Notes under the pieces: model-generated
Told to the model about the DNA's origin: nothing
Database searches by the model: none
Seen by the model: only the letters and a program-made list of their open reading frames with translations
NCBI RefSeq assembly: GCF_025548535.1
Contig: NZ_JAJLQW010000010.1
Location: 1 to 62,209, forward strand
Source of the DNA: Undibacterium sp. Jales W-56
GTDB taxonomy: Bacteria; Pseudomonadota; Gammaproteobacteria; Burkholderiales; Burkholderiaceae_D
Reading direction: 5' to 3'
Length of the DNA stretch: 62,209 nucleotides
Made by a program: the position numbers and the translations under genes
Part shown: piece after piece, positions 55,121 through 62,209 of the stretch
How the letters are laid out: each line of letters begins with the position of its first letter
How positions within the stretch are numbered: the first letter of the stretch is position 1

Positions 55121-56176
55121 TCAGTTGGCGGGGGCGGCCAGCAGTTTCATGCGCCGCAGCAGCGCTTTTTCACGCTCCACGGTTTGCACAATGGCGAGCT
55201 GGTAGGCATGGGTGTCCAGGTAGTCCAGGGACTGATCGTAGCGGGCCAGTGCCGCTTTGTGGCGTTCGCTGAGCATGGCTTTGTGAAAGGCATCATGCAG
55301 CTTCTTGATGATGGCGTCTGGCGTGCCACGGGGTGCGGCCAGGCCCCAGGGCGAGGTGTAAACCGAGCGCGGGTAGCCGAGTTCGCGCAGGGTGGGCACT
55401 TGGGGCCAGCGCGGGCTGCGTTCGGCACTGAAGATGGCCAGCAGGCGCATCTTGCCCTGGTCGATCCAGGGGGCAAAGCCGGTAGAGTTCACGCCCGCCA
55501 TGAGTTGTTCGGCCGCAACGGCCAGCATTTGGTCGGCAGTGCCTTTGTAGGGCACGTGCACATACTTGATGTTGTGTTCCAGCAAGATTTCTTCCATGGC
55601 CAGATGAGCGGTCGTGCCCACGCCAGTGGAGCCCATGAGCAGCTCGCCCGGGTGCTGGCGGGCCCAGTTCAGCAGGTCGGCCAGGCTTTTCCAGGGGCTG
55701 GCTGCGGGCACCAGCAATCCAAATGTCACGCCTGATACCTGCACGATGGGCGCCAGGTCTTGCACCGGGTCCCAGGTCACGCGGTTCATGAGCGCGTGGC
55801 GGTAGACCGTGAGGGGCACTTGGCCAATCGTGTAGCCATCGGGTTCGGCCGCTTTCAAGGCCGGGGCGACCAGGCTGCCGGCGGCACCCGGGCGGTTGGC
55901 CACGATCACGCGTTGGCCCAGCAGCGGCTCCACTTCTTCGCAGAGCAAACGCAAAGTCAGATCGGTGGCGCCGCCAGCAGGCCAGGGCACGATGAGTTGC
56001 AGGGGACGCTGCGGCCAGGTGGCGGCAGTTTGTGCCTTTGCATGGCGGGGTGTGAGCCCCACGCTGGCCCCCAACACGCCAGCCGCTCCGGTGCTTAAAC
56101 TCCAGCGTAACCAGTCGCGACGGTTGACCGGTTCGTGCAGGTCGGGGAGCAGTTGGGGTTGCGTTGTGTGGGTCAT
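55121..56176 (-). CDS. Bug/TctC-family solute-binding protein
   Basis: This 351-residue periplasmic binding protein of the Bordetella uptake gene family has an N-terminus with twin arginine and a hydrophobic stretch (NRRDWLRWSLSTGAAGVLGA), indicating Tat or Sec export. Family core segments are WPQRPLQLIVPWPAGGATDL, VANRPGAAGSLV and VPYKGTADQML. Such proteins bind carboxylates and other small acids for tripartite carriers and are greatly expanded in Burkholderiales. ATG 56176 is used; an upstream open frame from 56287 lacks a plausible signal sequence. The ligand is unknown. Confidence 0.83.
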   Translation of the reverse strand: MTHTTQPQLLPDLHEPVNRRDWLRWSLSTGAAGVLGASVGLTPRHAKAQTAATWPQRPLQLIVPWPAGGATDLTLRLLCEEVEPLLGQRVIVANRPGAAGSLVAPALKAAEPDGYTIGQVPLTVYRHALMNRVTWDPVQDLAPIVQVSGVTFGLLVPAASPWKSLADLLNWARQHPGELLMGSTGVGTTAHLAMEEILLEHNIKYVHVPYKGTADQMLAVAAEQLMAGVNSTGFAPWIDQGKMRLLAIFSAERSPRWPQVPTLRELGYPRSVYTSPWGLAAPRGTPDAIIKKLHDAFHKAMLSERHKAALARYDQSLDYLDTHAYQLAIVQTVEREKALLRRMKLLAAPAN

Positions 56177-56329
56177 AGGATGTCGGCCATGCAATGTTTT
56201 GACGGGTGGCATGTCAAAAAAGCAAGATAAAGCAAATTTCGAGCCTGAAAATTCGGCATTGTTTTTGCTTTGTTGCTTGCCGAGCAAGCTAGTAGCTCAA
56301 TTCAATTCATAACGACAGGAGATTGACCG

Positions 56330-56920
56330 ATGACTTTCCAAACACTGCGGCGCACCAAGACAGTTTCGCCACGCAACACGCGCTCCCTGTTGCGCCCTTG
56401 GGCGCTGGGCATTTTGGCCTTGGGGGCTCAGTTGGCCATGGCGCAAGCGCCTGCCGACCGGGTCTATGTGTCGAGTGAAAAAGACAACAAGATATATGTT
56501 TTTGACACCCAGGGTGCGTCAAAGTCGGCCATAGAGGTGTGTCAGCGCCCGCGCGACATGAAGTTCAACAGCAACGGCAGCCAGATCTACGTGGTGTGTG
56601 GCGACAGCAACCAGCTTGGCCTGGTGGATACGGCCAGCGGCAAGATGACGGGTACCGTGCCCTTGGGCGATAGCCCTGAAATGTTTGGCCTCAGCCCCGA
56701 CGGCAAGACAGCCTACGTCTCCATTGAAGATGAGAACACGGTCGCCGCCTACGACCTGCAGACCAAAGCCAAGTTGTTTGATGTGGCCACGGGTGGTGAA
56801 CCCGAAGGTGTTTTTGTGACACCAGACGGGAAGCAGGCCTATGTGACATCCGAGGTGGCCAATGTCGTTCACCTGATTGACCTGACGCAGCGCAAGGTGT
56901 TGAAAAACATCCGCGTGGGT
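56330..56920 (+). pseudogene. YVTN beta-propeller protein (PQQ-associated), truncated by Tn-C
   Basis: A signal peptide (cleavage after AMA, near residue 38) is followed by about four YVTN-type repeats (DRVYVSSEKDNKIYVFDTQG, PDGKTAYVSIEDENTVAAYD, PDGKQAYVTSEVANVVHLID). The coding sequence stops at RKVLKNIRVG, where the left repeat of Tn-C begins. Full-length relatives (TIGR03866-like, PQQ-dependent catabolism-associated) are about 320 residues. It is therefore a 5' fragment with a short foreign tail (to 56947). Confidence 0.8.
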
Positions 56921-56958
56921 GGGGTCGTCTCAGAAAACGGAAAATAAAGCACGTTAAG
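56921..56958 (+). repeat. Left 38-bp inverted repeat of Tn-C
   Basis: It begins GGGGTCGTCTCAGAAAACGG and ends GCACGTTAAG, the classical Tn501/Tn21-like end. It interrupts the beta-propeller gene. Confidence 0.92.
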
Positions 56959-57005
56959 CCGGATTTGCGCTGGGCCGTGACGTGCTTTGTGCTTAGCTGC
57001 GCTAT

Positions 57006-57968
57006 TTAGCCATGTCGCTCGCGCAGCGCACGCACGCCGCGACCTAGTTTGCGACGCAACAAGGTGCGCAAGGTCGTGCCGTCGGAATAGCCGACCAAGC
57101 CGGCGATGCGCTCGATACTTTCCTCGGTCGTCTGCAATAAGTGCACCGCGCGCTCCACGCGCAAGTCTTGGAAATACGTCAACGGCGACTTGCCCAGCAC
57201 GGCCTGCAGGCGCCGTCCCAGCGTCCGTTCGCTGCTGCCCACGGAGCGGGCGGCATCGCTCATCGAAAAGCCCAGGGCCAGTCGCTCTCTGGCCCACTGT
57301 TCGAAGCGCTCGACGATCGGGTCGGCATGCGCTACCTGATCGGCAATCATGAACACTGCTTGCGACGCGCGCGGCTCGATTAGCAGGTAGCGCGCGCATA
57401 GCGCGGCCAACGTTGGGCTCTGGCCACGCACCACGCCCAGCCCCAGATCGAGATGGGCCAGCGCCGCGCCTGCCGTGGTGAAACCGGGCGAATTAACCAG
57501 CATCCGTGATTCGTCGAGCGCCACCAGCGGATAGCGCTGATGAAACAGCGCTGATAGCCACCAGGATGTGGTCGCGCTTTGTCCGTCGAGCAGCCCGGTT
57601 TCGGCCAGCACGAAGGTGCTGGTGCAGGCGGCTCCAATATGCACGCCTGCTGCGGCCCATTGCCGCAGCCAGGTGCCAGCCTCGATGACGTCGGGACGCG
57701 TCAACGCCGCTAACAAAGGCTGCGGCATTTTGCTGCCCAGTGCGGGGAGCAGCACGACATCGGGCCTGGGCAAGGCCGTCACCCGCGTGACGGGAACGCT
57801 CAACCCCTGCGCCGTGTGCACCTCTTGGCGCACTCCCACTAGGCGCATGTCTAGCTGCAACGAAGACTGCTCGCGCTGCCCCAACTCGTTGGCGGTACCG
57901 ATGACGTCCAGCAGCGACGCAAGGCCAATATCGAATACCCCATTGAGGGCAAATACATAGATGAGCAT
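57006..57968 (-). CDS. GlxA-family AraC-type regulator (passenger)
   Basis: This 320-residue regulator has an N-terminal DJ-1/PfpI-like domain (about residues 1-170, FALNGVFDIGLASLLD, ALPRPDVVLLPALGSK, IGAACTSTFVLAETGLLDG with the nucleophile-elbow cysteine). The C-terminal AraC double helix-turn-helix (about 220-320) includes LALGFSMSDAARSVGSSERTLGRRLQ and IERIAGLVGYSDGTTLRTLL. It is divergent from the ABM gene with a 101-bp spacer containing a dyad (57989-58002), so it probably controls that gene. The signal is unknown. Confidence 0.88.
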   Translation of the reverse strand: MLIYVFALNGVFDIGLASLLDVIGTANELGQREQSSLQLDMRLVGVRQEVHTAQGLSVPVTRVTALPRPDVVLLPALGSKMPQPLLAALTRPDVIEAGTWLRQWAAAGVHIGAACTSTFVLAETGLLDGQSATTSWWLSALFHQRYPLVALDESRMLVNSPGFTTAGAALAHLDLGLGVVRGQSPTLAALCARYLLIEPRASQAVFMIADQVAHADPIVERFEQWARERLALGFSMSDAARSVGSSERTLGRRLQAVLGKSPLTYFQDLRVERAVHLLQTTEESIERIAGLVGYSDGTTLRTLLRRKLGRGVRALRERHG

Positions 57969-57988
57969 GGCGGATAATATATCATTAA

Positions 57989-58002
57989 TGGCGATTCCGC
58001 CA
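57989..58002. promoter_or_regulatory. Dyad in the divergent GlxA/ABM promoter region
   Basis: TGGCGATTCCGCCA has arms TGGCG and CGCCA, and a further GGCGGA lies at 57970-57975 nearby. It is a plausible operator for the GlxA-type regulator. It is only a sequence pattern. Confidence 0.35.
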
Positions 58003-58069
58003 CTATACTCCGCTACCGCTCGAGCCTAAGATTTGTTCCTCCATCAACAACTCTCAAGGAACACACATC

Positions 58070-58378
58070 ATGGTCAAGCTTGCTATTCGCGCCACACTGG
58101 TCGCAAAACCCGGCAAGGAAGCCGCCGTCGAAGCATTTCTCAAGAGCGCACTGCCGCTGGCCATGCGGGAGGCCGGTACCACGCTCTGGTTCGCGCTCAA
58201 GATCACGCCGTCGACGTTTGGCATCTTCGACGCCTTCGCCGACGAGGCGGGCCGTGACGCGCATCTGGCCGGGCCGATCGCCGCTGCACTGATGGCACAA
58301 GCGTCTGAACTGCTGGCTCATGCGCCCGTCATCGAAAAAATCGACGTGCTGGCCGTTAAGTTGCCAGCAGCGAGCTGA
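58070..58378 (+). CDS. Putative quinol [17 protein letters not shown] ABM-domain protein (passenger)
   Basis: This 102-residue single-domain protein has the antibiotic-biosynthesis-monooxygenase (ABM) pattern: IRATLVAKPGKEAAVEAFLK opening strand/helix, REAGTTLWFALKITPSTFGIFDAF central strands, and a helix AAALMAQASELLAHAP before the last strand. Family members include YgiN-type quinol monooxygenases and haem- or stress-related enzymes. The family has very varied substrates, so none is assigned. It follows an AAGGA site and is divergent from the GlxA-type regulator, a pairing that may respond to quinones or reactive carbonyls. Confidence 0.75.
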   Translation: MVKLAIRATLVAKPGKEAAVEAFLKSALPLAMREAGTTLWFALKITPSTFGIFDAFADEAGRDAHLAGPIAAALMAQASELLAHAPVIEKIDVLAVKLPAAS

Positions 58379-58399
58379 AAGCACAAGGAAATCGTGCGC

Positions 58400-58540
58400 C
58401 AAGCCGTTGGCCTGTTCACGTTGTCCAGTTGACCTATACCCTAACTAGGCGTCAGGCATTGCGTCCGACATGCGTCAGGATGTAGTCCTATTGAGCCTTT
58501 ATTGACACACTCAATAAAGGCTCATAGATTCTTTCTTGAC
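58400..58540. other. Candidate res region with a perfect hairpin
   Basis: Immediately upstream of tnpR, as in Tn3 elements, lies a region with GTCAGG-type words (58451-58456 and 58474-58479) and the TATACCCTAA stretch of Tn21-like resI sites. A perfect inverted repeat TGAGCCTTTATTGA (58492-58505) / TCAATAAAGGCTCA (58511-58524) with a 5-bp loop overlaps a TTGACA-like promoter element. The individual res subsites are not resolved here. Confidence 0.55.
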
Positions 58541-58561
58541 ACATTAGCGCAGGAGACGCAC

Positions 58562-59122
58562 ATGAAAGGTCAACGCATCGGGTACGTGCGGGTCAGTAGC
58601 TTCGACCAAAACCCAGAACGCCAGCTAGAACAGAGCCAGGTGGACAAGGTGTTCACCGACAAGGCTTCGGGCAAAGATACGCGGCGCCCGCGGCTCGACA
58701 CGCTGCTGACCTTCGTGCGCGAAGGCGATACCGTGGTGGTGCACAGCATGGATCGCCTGGCGCGCAACCTCGATGACTTGCGCCGTCTGGTGCAAATGCT
58801 CACCAAGCGCGGCGTACGCATCGAGTTCGTCAAGGAATGCCTGACCTTCACCGGCGAGGACTCGCCGATGGCGAATCTGATGCTGTCCGTGATGGGTGCA
58901 TTCGCCGAATTCGAGCGCGCCCTGATCCGCGAAAGGCAGCGTGAGGGCATCGCGCTCGCCAAGCAGCGCGGTGCCTACCGGGGCCGCAAGAAAGCGCTAT
59001 CGCCAGAGCGTGCGGCCGAACTGCGTCAGCGCGCGAACGCTGGTGAGCAGAAGGCGAAGCTGGCCCGCGAGTTTGGCGTCAGTCGGGAGACCCTGTATCA
59101 ATACTTGAGAACGGATCATTAG
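58562..59122 (+). CDS. tnpR: Serine resolvase TnpR of Tn-C
   Basis: This 186-residue small serine resolvase has a catalytic serine in [13 protein letters not shown] (Ser12 or Ser13), conserved [14 protein letters not shown] and [19 protein letters not shown]. The C-terminal helix-turn-helix is [16 protein letters not shown]. It resolves cointegrates at res. The start MKGQRIGYV at 58562 follows AGGAG; a longer frame from 58502 covers the res hairpin. tnpA follows after 1 bp. Confidence 0.93.
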   Translation: MKGQRIGYVRVSSFDQNPERQLEQSQVDKVFTDKASGKDTRRPRLDTLLTFVREGDTVVVHSMDRLARNLDDLRRLVQMLTKRGVRIEFVKECLTFTGEDSPMANLMLSVMGAFAEFERALIRERQREGIALAKQRGAYRGRKKALSPERAAELRQRANAGEQKAKLAREFGVSRETLYQYLRTDH

Positions 59123-59123
59123 C

Positions 59124-62093
59124 ATGCCACGTCGTTCCATTCTGTCCGCCACCGAGCGGGATAGCCTGCTGGCGTTGCCGAACACCAAGGACGATTTAAT
59201 CCGGCATTACTCACTCAGTGATAGTGACCTTTCGATCATCCGGCAGCGGCGCGGGCCTGCGAATCGGCTGGGCTTCGCGGTGCAGCTATGCTACCTCCGC
59301 TTTCCGGGCATTGTCCTTGGCGTCGATCAGCCGCCGTTCCCGCCCTTGCTGAAACTGGTCGCCGACCAGCTCAAGGTCGGTGTTGAAAGCTGGAACGATT
59401 ACGGGCAGCGGCGGGAACAGACTCGGCGCGAACATCTCGTCGAGCTGCAAACTGTGTTCGGCTTCCAGCCGTTCACCATGAGTCACTACCGGCAGGCCGT
59501 TCACACATTGACGGGTCTGGCCATGCAGACCGACAAGGGCATCGTACTGGCCGATGCCTTGATCGAACATTTGCGGCAGCAGTCGATCATCTTGCCCGCA
59601 CTCAACGCCATCGAGCGTGCCAGTGCCGAGGCCATCACCCGCGCCAACCGGCGCATCCACGAAGCCCTGTACGAGCCGCTGACGACCGGGCATCGCCGCC
59701 GCCTCGACGATCTGCTGAAACGCCGAGACAACGGCAAGACGACCTGGCTGGCCTGGTTGCGCCAGTCGCCCGTCAAACCGAACTCGCGCCACATGCTGGA
59801 ACACATCGAACGCCTCAAAGCCTGGCAGGCGCTCGATCTGCCTACCGGCATCGAGCGGCTGGTTCATCAAAACCGGCTGCTCAAGATCGCCCGCGAGGGC
59901 GGCCAGATGACACCCGCCGACTTGGCCAAGTTCGAGCCTCAGCGGCGCTACGCTACTTTGGTGACGGTGGCCATTGAGGGCATGGCCACCGTCACCGACG
60001 AAATTATCGACCTGCACGACCGCATCCTGGGCAAGCTGTTCAACGCCGCCAAGAACAAGCATCAGCAGCAGTTCCAGGCATCGGGCAAAGCCATCAACGC
60101 CAAGGTGCGCCTGTACGGGCGCATCGGCCAGGCGCTGATCGACGCCAAACAATCGGGCGGCGACCCATTCGCCGCCATCGAGGCCGTCATGTCTTGGGAT
60201 GCGTTCGCTGTGAGCGTCACCGAGGCGCAAAAGCTCGCGCAGCCCGATGACTTCGATTTCCTGCACCGCATCGGCGAGAGTTACTCCACCTTGCGCCGCT
60301 ACGCGCCGGAATTCCTCGACGTGCTCAAGCTGCGGGCCGCGCCCGCTGCCAAGGACGTTCTCGACGCCATTGAGGTGCTGCGCGGTATGAACACCGACAA
60401 CGCCCGCAAGGTGCCCGCCGATGCGCCGACCGGCTTCATCAAGCCGCGCTGGCAGAAGCTGGTAATGACCGACACCGGAATCGACCGGCGCTACTACGAA
60501 CTGTGCGCCCTGTCGGAACTCAAGAACTCCCTGCGCTCGGGCGACATCTGGGTGCAGGGTTCGCGCCAGTTCAAGGACTTCGAGGACTACCTGGTGCCGC
60601 CCGCGAAGTTCGCCAGCCTCAAGCAGTCCAGTGAATTACCGCTGGCCGTGGCCACCGACTGCGACCAGTACCTGAGCGAGCGCTTGGAGCTGCTGGAAGC
60701 GCAGCTCGCCACGGTCAACCGCATGGCGGCGGCGAACGATCTGCCGGACGCCATCCTCACAGAGTCGGGCCTGAAAATCACGCCGCTCGATGCGGCGGTG
60801 CCGGACACTGCGCAAGCGTTGATCGACCAGACGGCCATGATCCTGCCGCACGTCAAGATCACAGAATTGCTGCTTGAAGTCGATGAATGGACGGGCTTCA
60901 CCCGCCACTTCACGCACCTGAAATCGGGCGATCTGGCCAAGGACAAGAACCTGTTGCTGACCACGATCCTGGCCGACGCGATCAACCTGGGGCTGACGAA
61001 AATGGCCGAGTCCTGCCCCGGAACGACCTACGCCAAGCTCGCCTGGCTGCAAGCCTGGCATACCCGTGACGAAACCTACGGGGCGGCGCTGGCCGAACTG
61101 GTGAACGCCCAGTTCCGGCACCCGTTCGCCGGGCATTGGGGCGATGGCACTACGTCATCGTCGGACGGCCAGAACTTCCGAACAGGGAGCAAGGCCGAGA
61201 GCACCGGACACATCAATCCAAAATATGGCAGCAGCCCAGGGCGGACGTTCTACACCCACATCTCCGACCAGTACGCGCCGTTTCATACTAAGGTGGTCAA
61301 TGTCGGCGTGCGCGACTCGACCTACGTGCTCGATGGTCTGCTGTACCACGAGTCCGACCTGCGCATCGAGGAACACTACACAGACACGGCGGGCTTCACC
61401 GATCACGTCTTCGCCTTGATGCACCTGTTGGGCTTCCGTTTCGCGCCGCGCATCCGCGACCTGGGCGACACCAAGCTCTACATTCCCAAGGGCGAAACCA
61501 CCTATGATGCCCTCAAGCCGATGATTGGTGGCACGCTCAACATCAAGCATGTCCGCGCCCATTGGGATGAAATCCTGCGGCTGGCCACCTCGATCAAACA
61601 GGGCACGGTGACGGCCTCGCTGATGTTGCGCAAGCTCGGCAGCTATCCGCGCCAGAATGGCTTGGCCGTAGCCTTGCGCGAGCTGGGGCGCATCGAGCGC
61701 ACGCTGTTCATCTTGGACTGGCTGCAAAGCGTCGAGCTGCGCCGCCGCGTCCATGCCGGGCTGAACAAGGGCGAAGCCCGCAACGCGCTGGCCAGGGCGG
61801 TGTTCTTCAACCGGCTGGGCGAAATCCGTGACCGCAGCTTTGAGCAGCAGCGCTACCGTGCCAGCGGCCTCAACTTGGTGACGGCGGCTGTCGTGTTGTG
61901 GAACACGGTCTACCTGGAGCGCGCAGCGCATGCCTTGCGTGGCAACGGCCACGCCGTCGATGAGGCGCTGTTGCAGTACCTGTCGCCACTGGGCTGGGAG
62001 CACATCAACCTGACCGGAGATTACCTCTGGCGCAGCAGCGCCAAGATCGGCGCGGGCAAATTCAGGCCGCTACGACCGCTGCAACCGGCTTAG
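59124..62093 (+). CDS. tnpA: Tn3-family transposase TnpA of Tn-C
   Basis: This intact 989-residue transposase is of the Tn501/Tn21 clade. The start is [19 protein letters not shown], the DDE segments [26 protein letters not shown] and [13 protein letters not shown]. The stop codon TAG overlaps the right inverted repeat. It is clearly homologous over its whole length to the TnpA at 9312, but the cognate terminal repeats have diverged, so the two probably do not mobilise each other efficiently (inference). Confidence 0.96.
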   Translation: MPRRSILSATERDSLLALPNTKDDLIRHYSLSDSDLSIIRQRRGPANRLGFAVQLCYLRFPGIVLGVDQPPFPPLLKLVADQLKVGVESWNDYGQRREQTRREHLVELQTVFGFQPFTMSHYRQAVHTLTGLAMQTDKGIVLADALIEHLRQQSIILPALNAIERASAEAITRANRRIHEALYEPLTTGHRRRLDDLLKRRDNGKTTWLAWLRQSPVKPNSRHMLEHIERLKAWQALDLPTGIERLVHQNRLLKIAREGGQMTPADLAKFEPQRRYATLVTVAIEGMATVTDEIIDLHDRILGKLFNAAKNKHQQQFQASGKAINAKVRLYGRIGQALIDAKQSGGDPFAAIEAVMSWDAFAVSVTEAQKLAQPDDFDFLHRIGESYSTLRRYAPEFLDVLKLRAAPAAKDVLDAIEVLRGMNTDNARKVPADAPTGFIKPRWQKLVMTDTGIDRRYYELCALSELKNSLRSGDIWVQGSRQFKDFEDYLVPPAKFASLKQSSELPLAVATDCDQYLSERLELLEAQLATVNRMAAANDLPDAILTESGLKITPLDAAVPDTAQALIDQTAMILPHVKITELLLEVDEWTGFTRHFTHLKSGDLAKDKNLLLTTILADAINLGLTKMAESCPGTTYAKLAWLQAWHTRDETYGAALAELVNAQFRHPFAGHWGDGTTSSSDGQNFRTGSKAESTGHINPKYGSSPGRTFYTHISDQYAPFHTKVVNVGVRDSTYVLDGLLYHESDLRIEEHYTDTAGFTDHVFALMHLLGFRFAPRIRDLGDTKLYIPKGETTYDALKPMIGGTLNIKHVRAHWDEILRLATSIKQGTVTASLMLRKLGSYPRQNGLAVALRELGRIERTLFILDWLQSVELRRRVHAGLNKGEARNALARAVFFNRLGEIRDRSFEQQRYRASGLNLVTAAVVLWNTVYLERAAHALRGNGHAVDEALLQYLSPLGWEHINLTGDYLWRSSAKIGAGKFRPLRPLQPA

Positions 62094-62126
62094 CGTGCTT
62101 TATTTTCCGTTTTCTGAGGCGACCCC
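62089..62126 (-). repeat. Right 38-bp inverted repeat of Tn-C
   Basis: Read inward it begins GGGGTCGCCTCAGAAAACGG and ends GCACGCTAAG. It differs from the left repeat at two positions. It is followed directly by TACAAGCCC, the upstream region of a tnpS-like gene. Confidence 0.92.
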
Positions 62127-62154
62127 TACAAGCCCGACCGCGAGCAACACAGCC

Positions 62155-62209
62155 ATGGCCACCCCCGAACCCGCCGACAACGGCGCCGAAAATAACGATG
62201 CACACCCAG
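62155..62209 (+). CDS. TnpS-type recombinase start, partial (inverted copy)
   Basis: The first 18 codons are the same as those of the gene at 1-55 with two residue changes. The 83 bp from 62127 to 62209 are about 93% identical to positions 83-1 in inverted orientation. The divergent tnpT-like partner and the rest of the intergenic region are absent here because Tn-C joins at 62126/62127. The gene continues beyond the window. Confidence 0.4.
   Translation, partial: MATPEPADNGAENNDAHP

Larger units (their letters stand above)
56921..62126. mobile_element. Tn-C: complete Tn3-family transposon with regulator and monooxygenase cargo
   Basis: The 5206-bp unit is bounded by 38-bp inverted repeats that differ at two positions (56921-56958 and 62089-62126). 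It contains tnpR and tnpA, a res region, and two passenger genes (GlxA-type regulator, ABM-domain protein). The flanking 5-mers differ (TGGGT left, TACAA right), so the element does not sit in a simple insertion site. The left flank is a propeller gene, the right flank the upstream part of a tnpS-like gene. Confidence 0.9.

Overview
The window looks like an accessory DNA mosaic (plasmid or genomic island) of a betaproteobacterium, most likely Burkholderiales. The reasons are the high GC, the kinds of metal, C-P lyase and PQQ-associated genes, and a small poly-C-broken gene of a type I associate with Oxalobacteraceae. There are no rRNA, tRNA, replication or conjugation genes, so the replicon type cannot be told. 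At least four transposable elements separate functional blocks, and most block borders are broken genes.

Layout: (A) 1-12321, a Tn3-family element running off the left edge: a tnpS-like start and a tnpT-like gene, a sulfur/persulfide cluster (ArsR-rhodanese, DsrE, metallo-beta-lactamase-fold hydrolase, MFS), a decayed tnpA start, a complete phosphite uptake/oxidation operon ptxABCDE, tnpA and a 38-bp right end. (B) 12322-27489, a metal/envelope block: PepSY/DUF2271 genes, a QseBC-like two-component system, a CzcCBA-type RND pump with DUF3240, a CDF transporter, a P-type ATPase, cytochrome b561 and a sensor kinase cut by IS21-A (27490-30124). (C) 30153-41918, a complete C-P lyase operon phnFDCEGHIJKLMNP plus a DMT transporter. 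(D) about 42103-48382, a second Tn3-like element (frameshifted integrase, intact tnpA), itself inside an IS21 remnant. (E) 48383-53338, an htxABCD-ptxD-ptxE' operon for hypophosphite and phosphite, with ptxE truncated by that IS21. (F) 53656-56920, gene fragments and part of a PQQ-linked catabolism locus. (G) 56921-62126, a complete Tn3 transposon carrying a GlxA-type regulator and a small [17 protein letters not shown] gene. (H) the right edge, an inverted copy of the tnpS-like start found at the left edge.

The unifying theme is reduced phosphorus. HtxA turns hypophosphite into phosphite, two PtxD enzymes turn phosphite into phosphate, and C-P lyase releases phosphate from phosphonates, each with its own PhnCDE-type ABC importer. 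Upstream of all three operons I can read Pho-box-like 7-4-7 repeats. The ptx and htx promoters also share a 21-bp inverted-repeat element (AATCAATA-N7-TTGAT) placed between the Pho box and the first gene, a candidate PtxE operator. Because the htx-linked ptxE is truncated, the intact PtxE at 8330-9205 may serve both operons in trans. The individual operons are described types (ptxABCDE in Pseudomonas stutzeri WM88, htxABCD-ptxDE in Alcaligenes faecalis, phn widely). Their assembly side by side on transposons, with shared control, is the notable feature.
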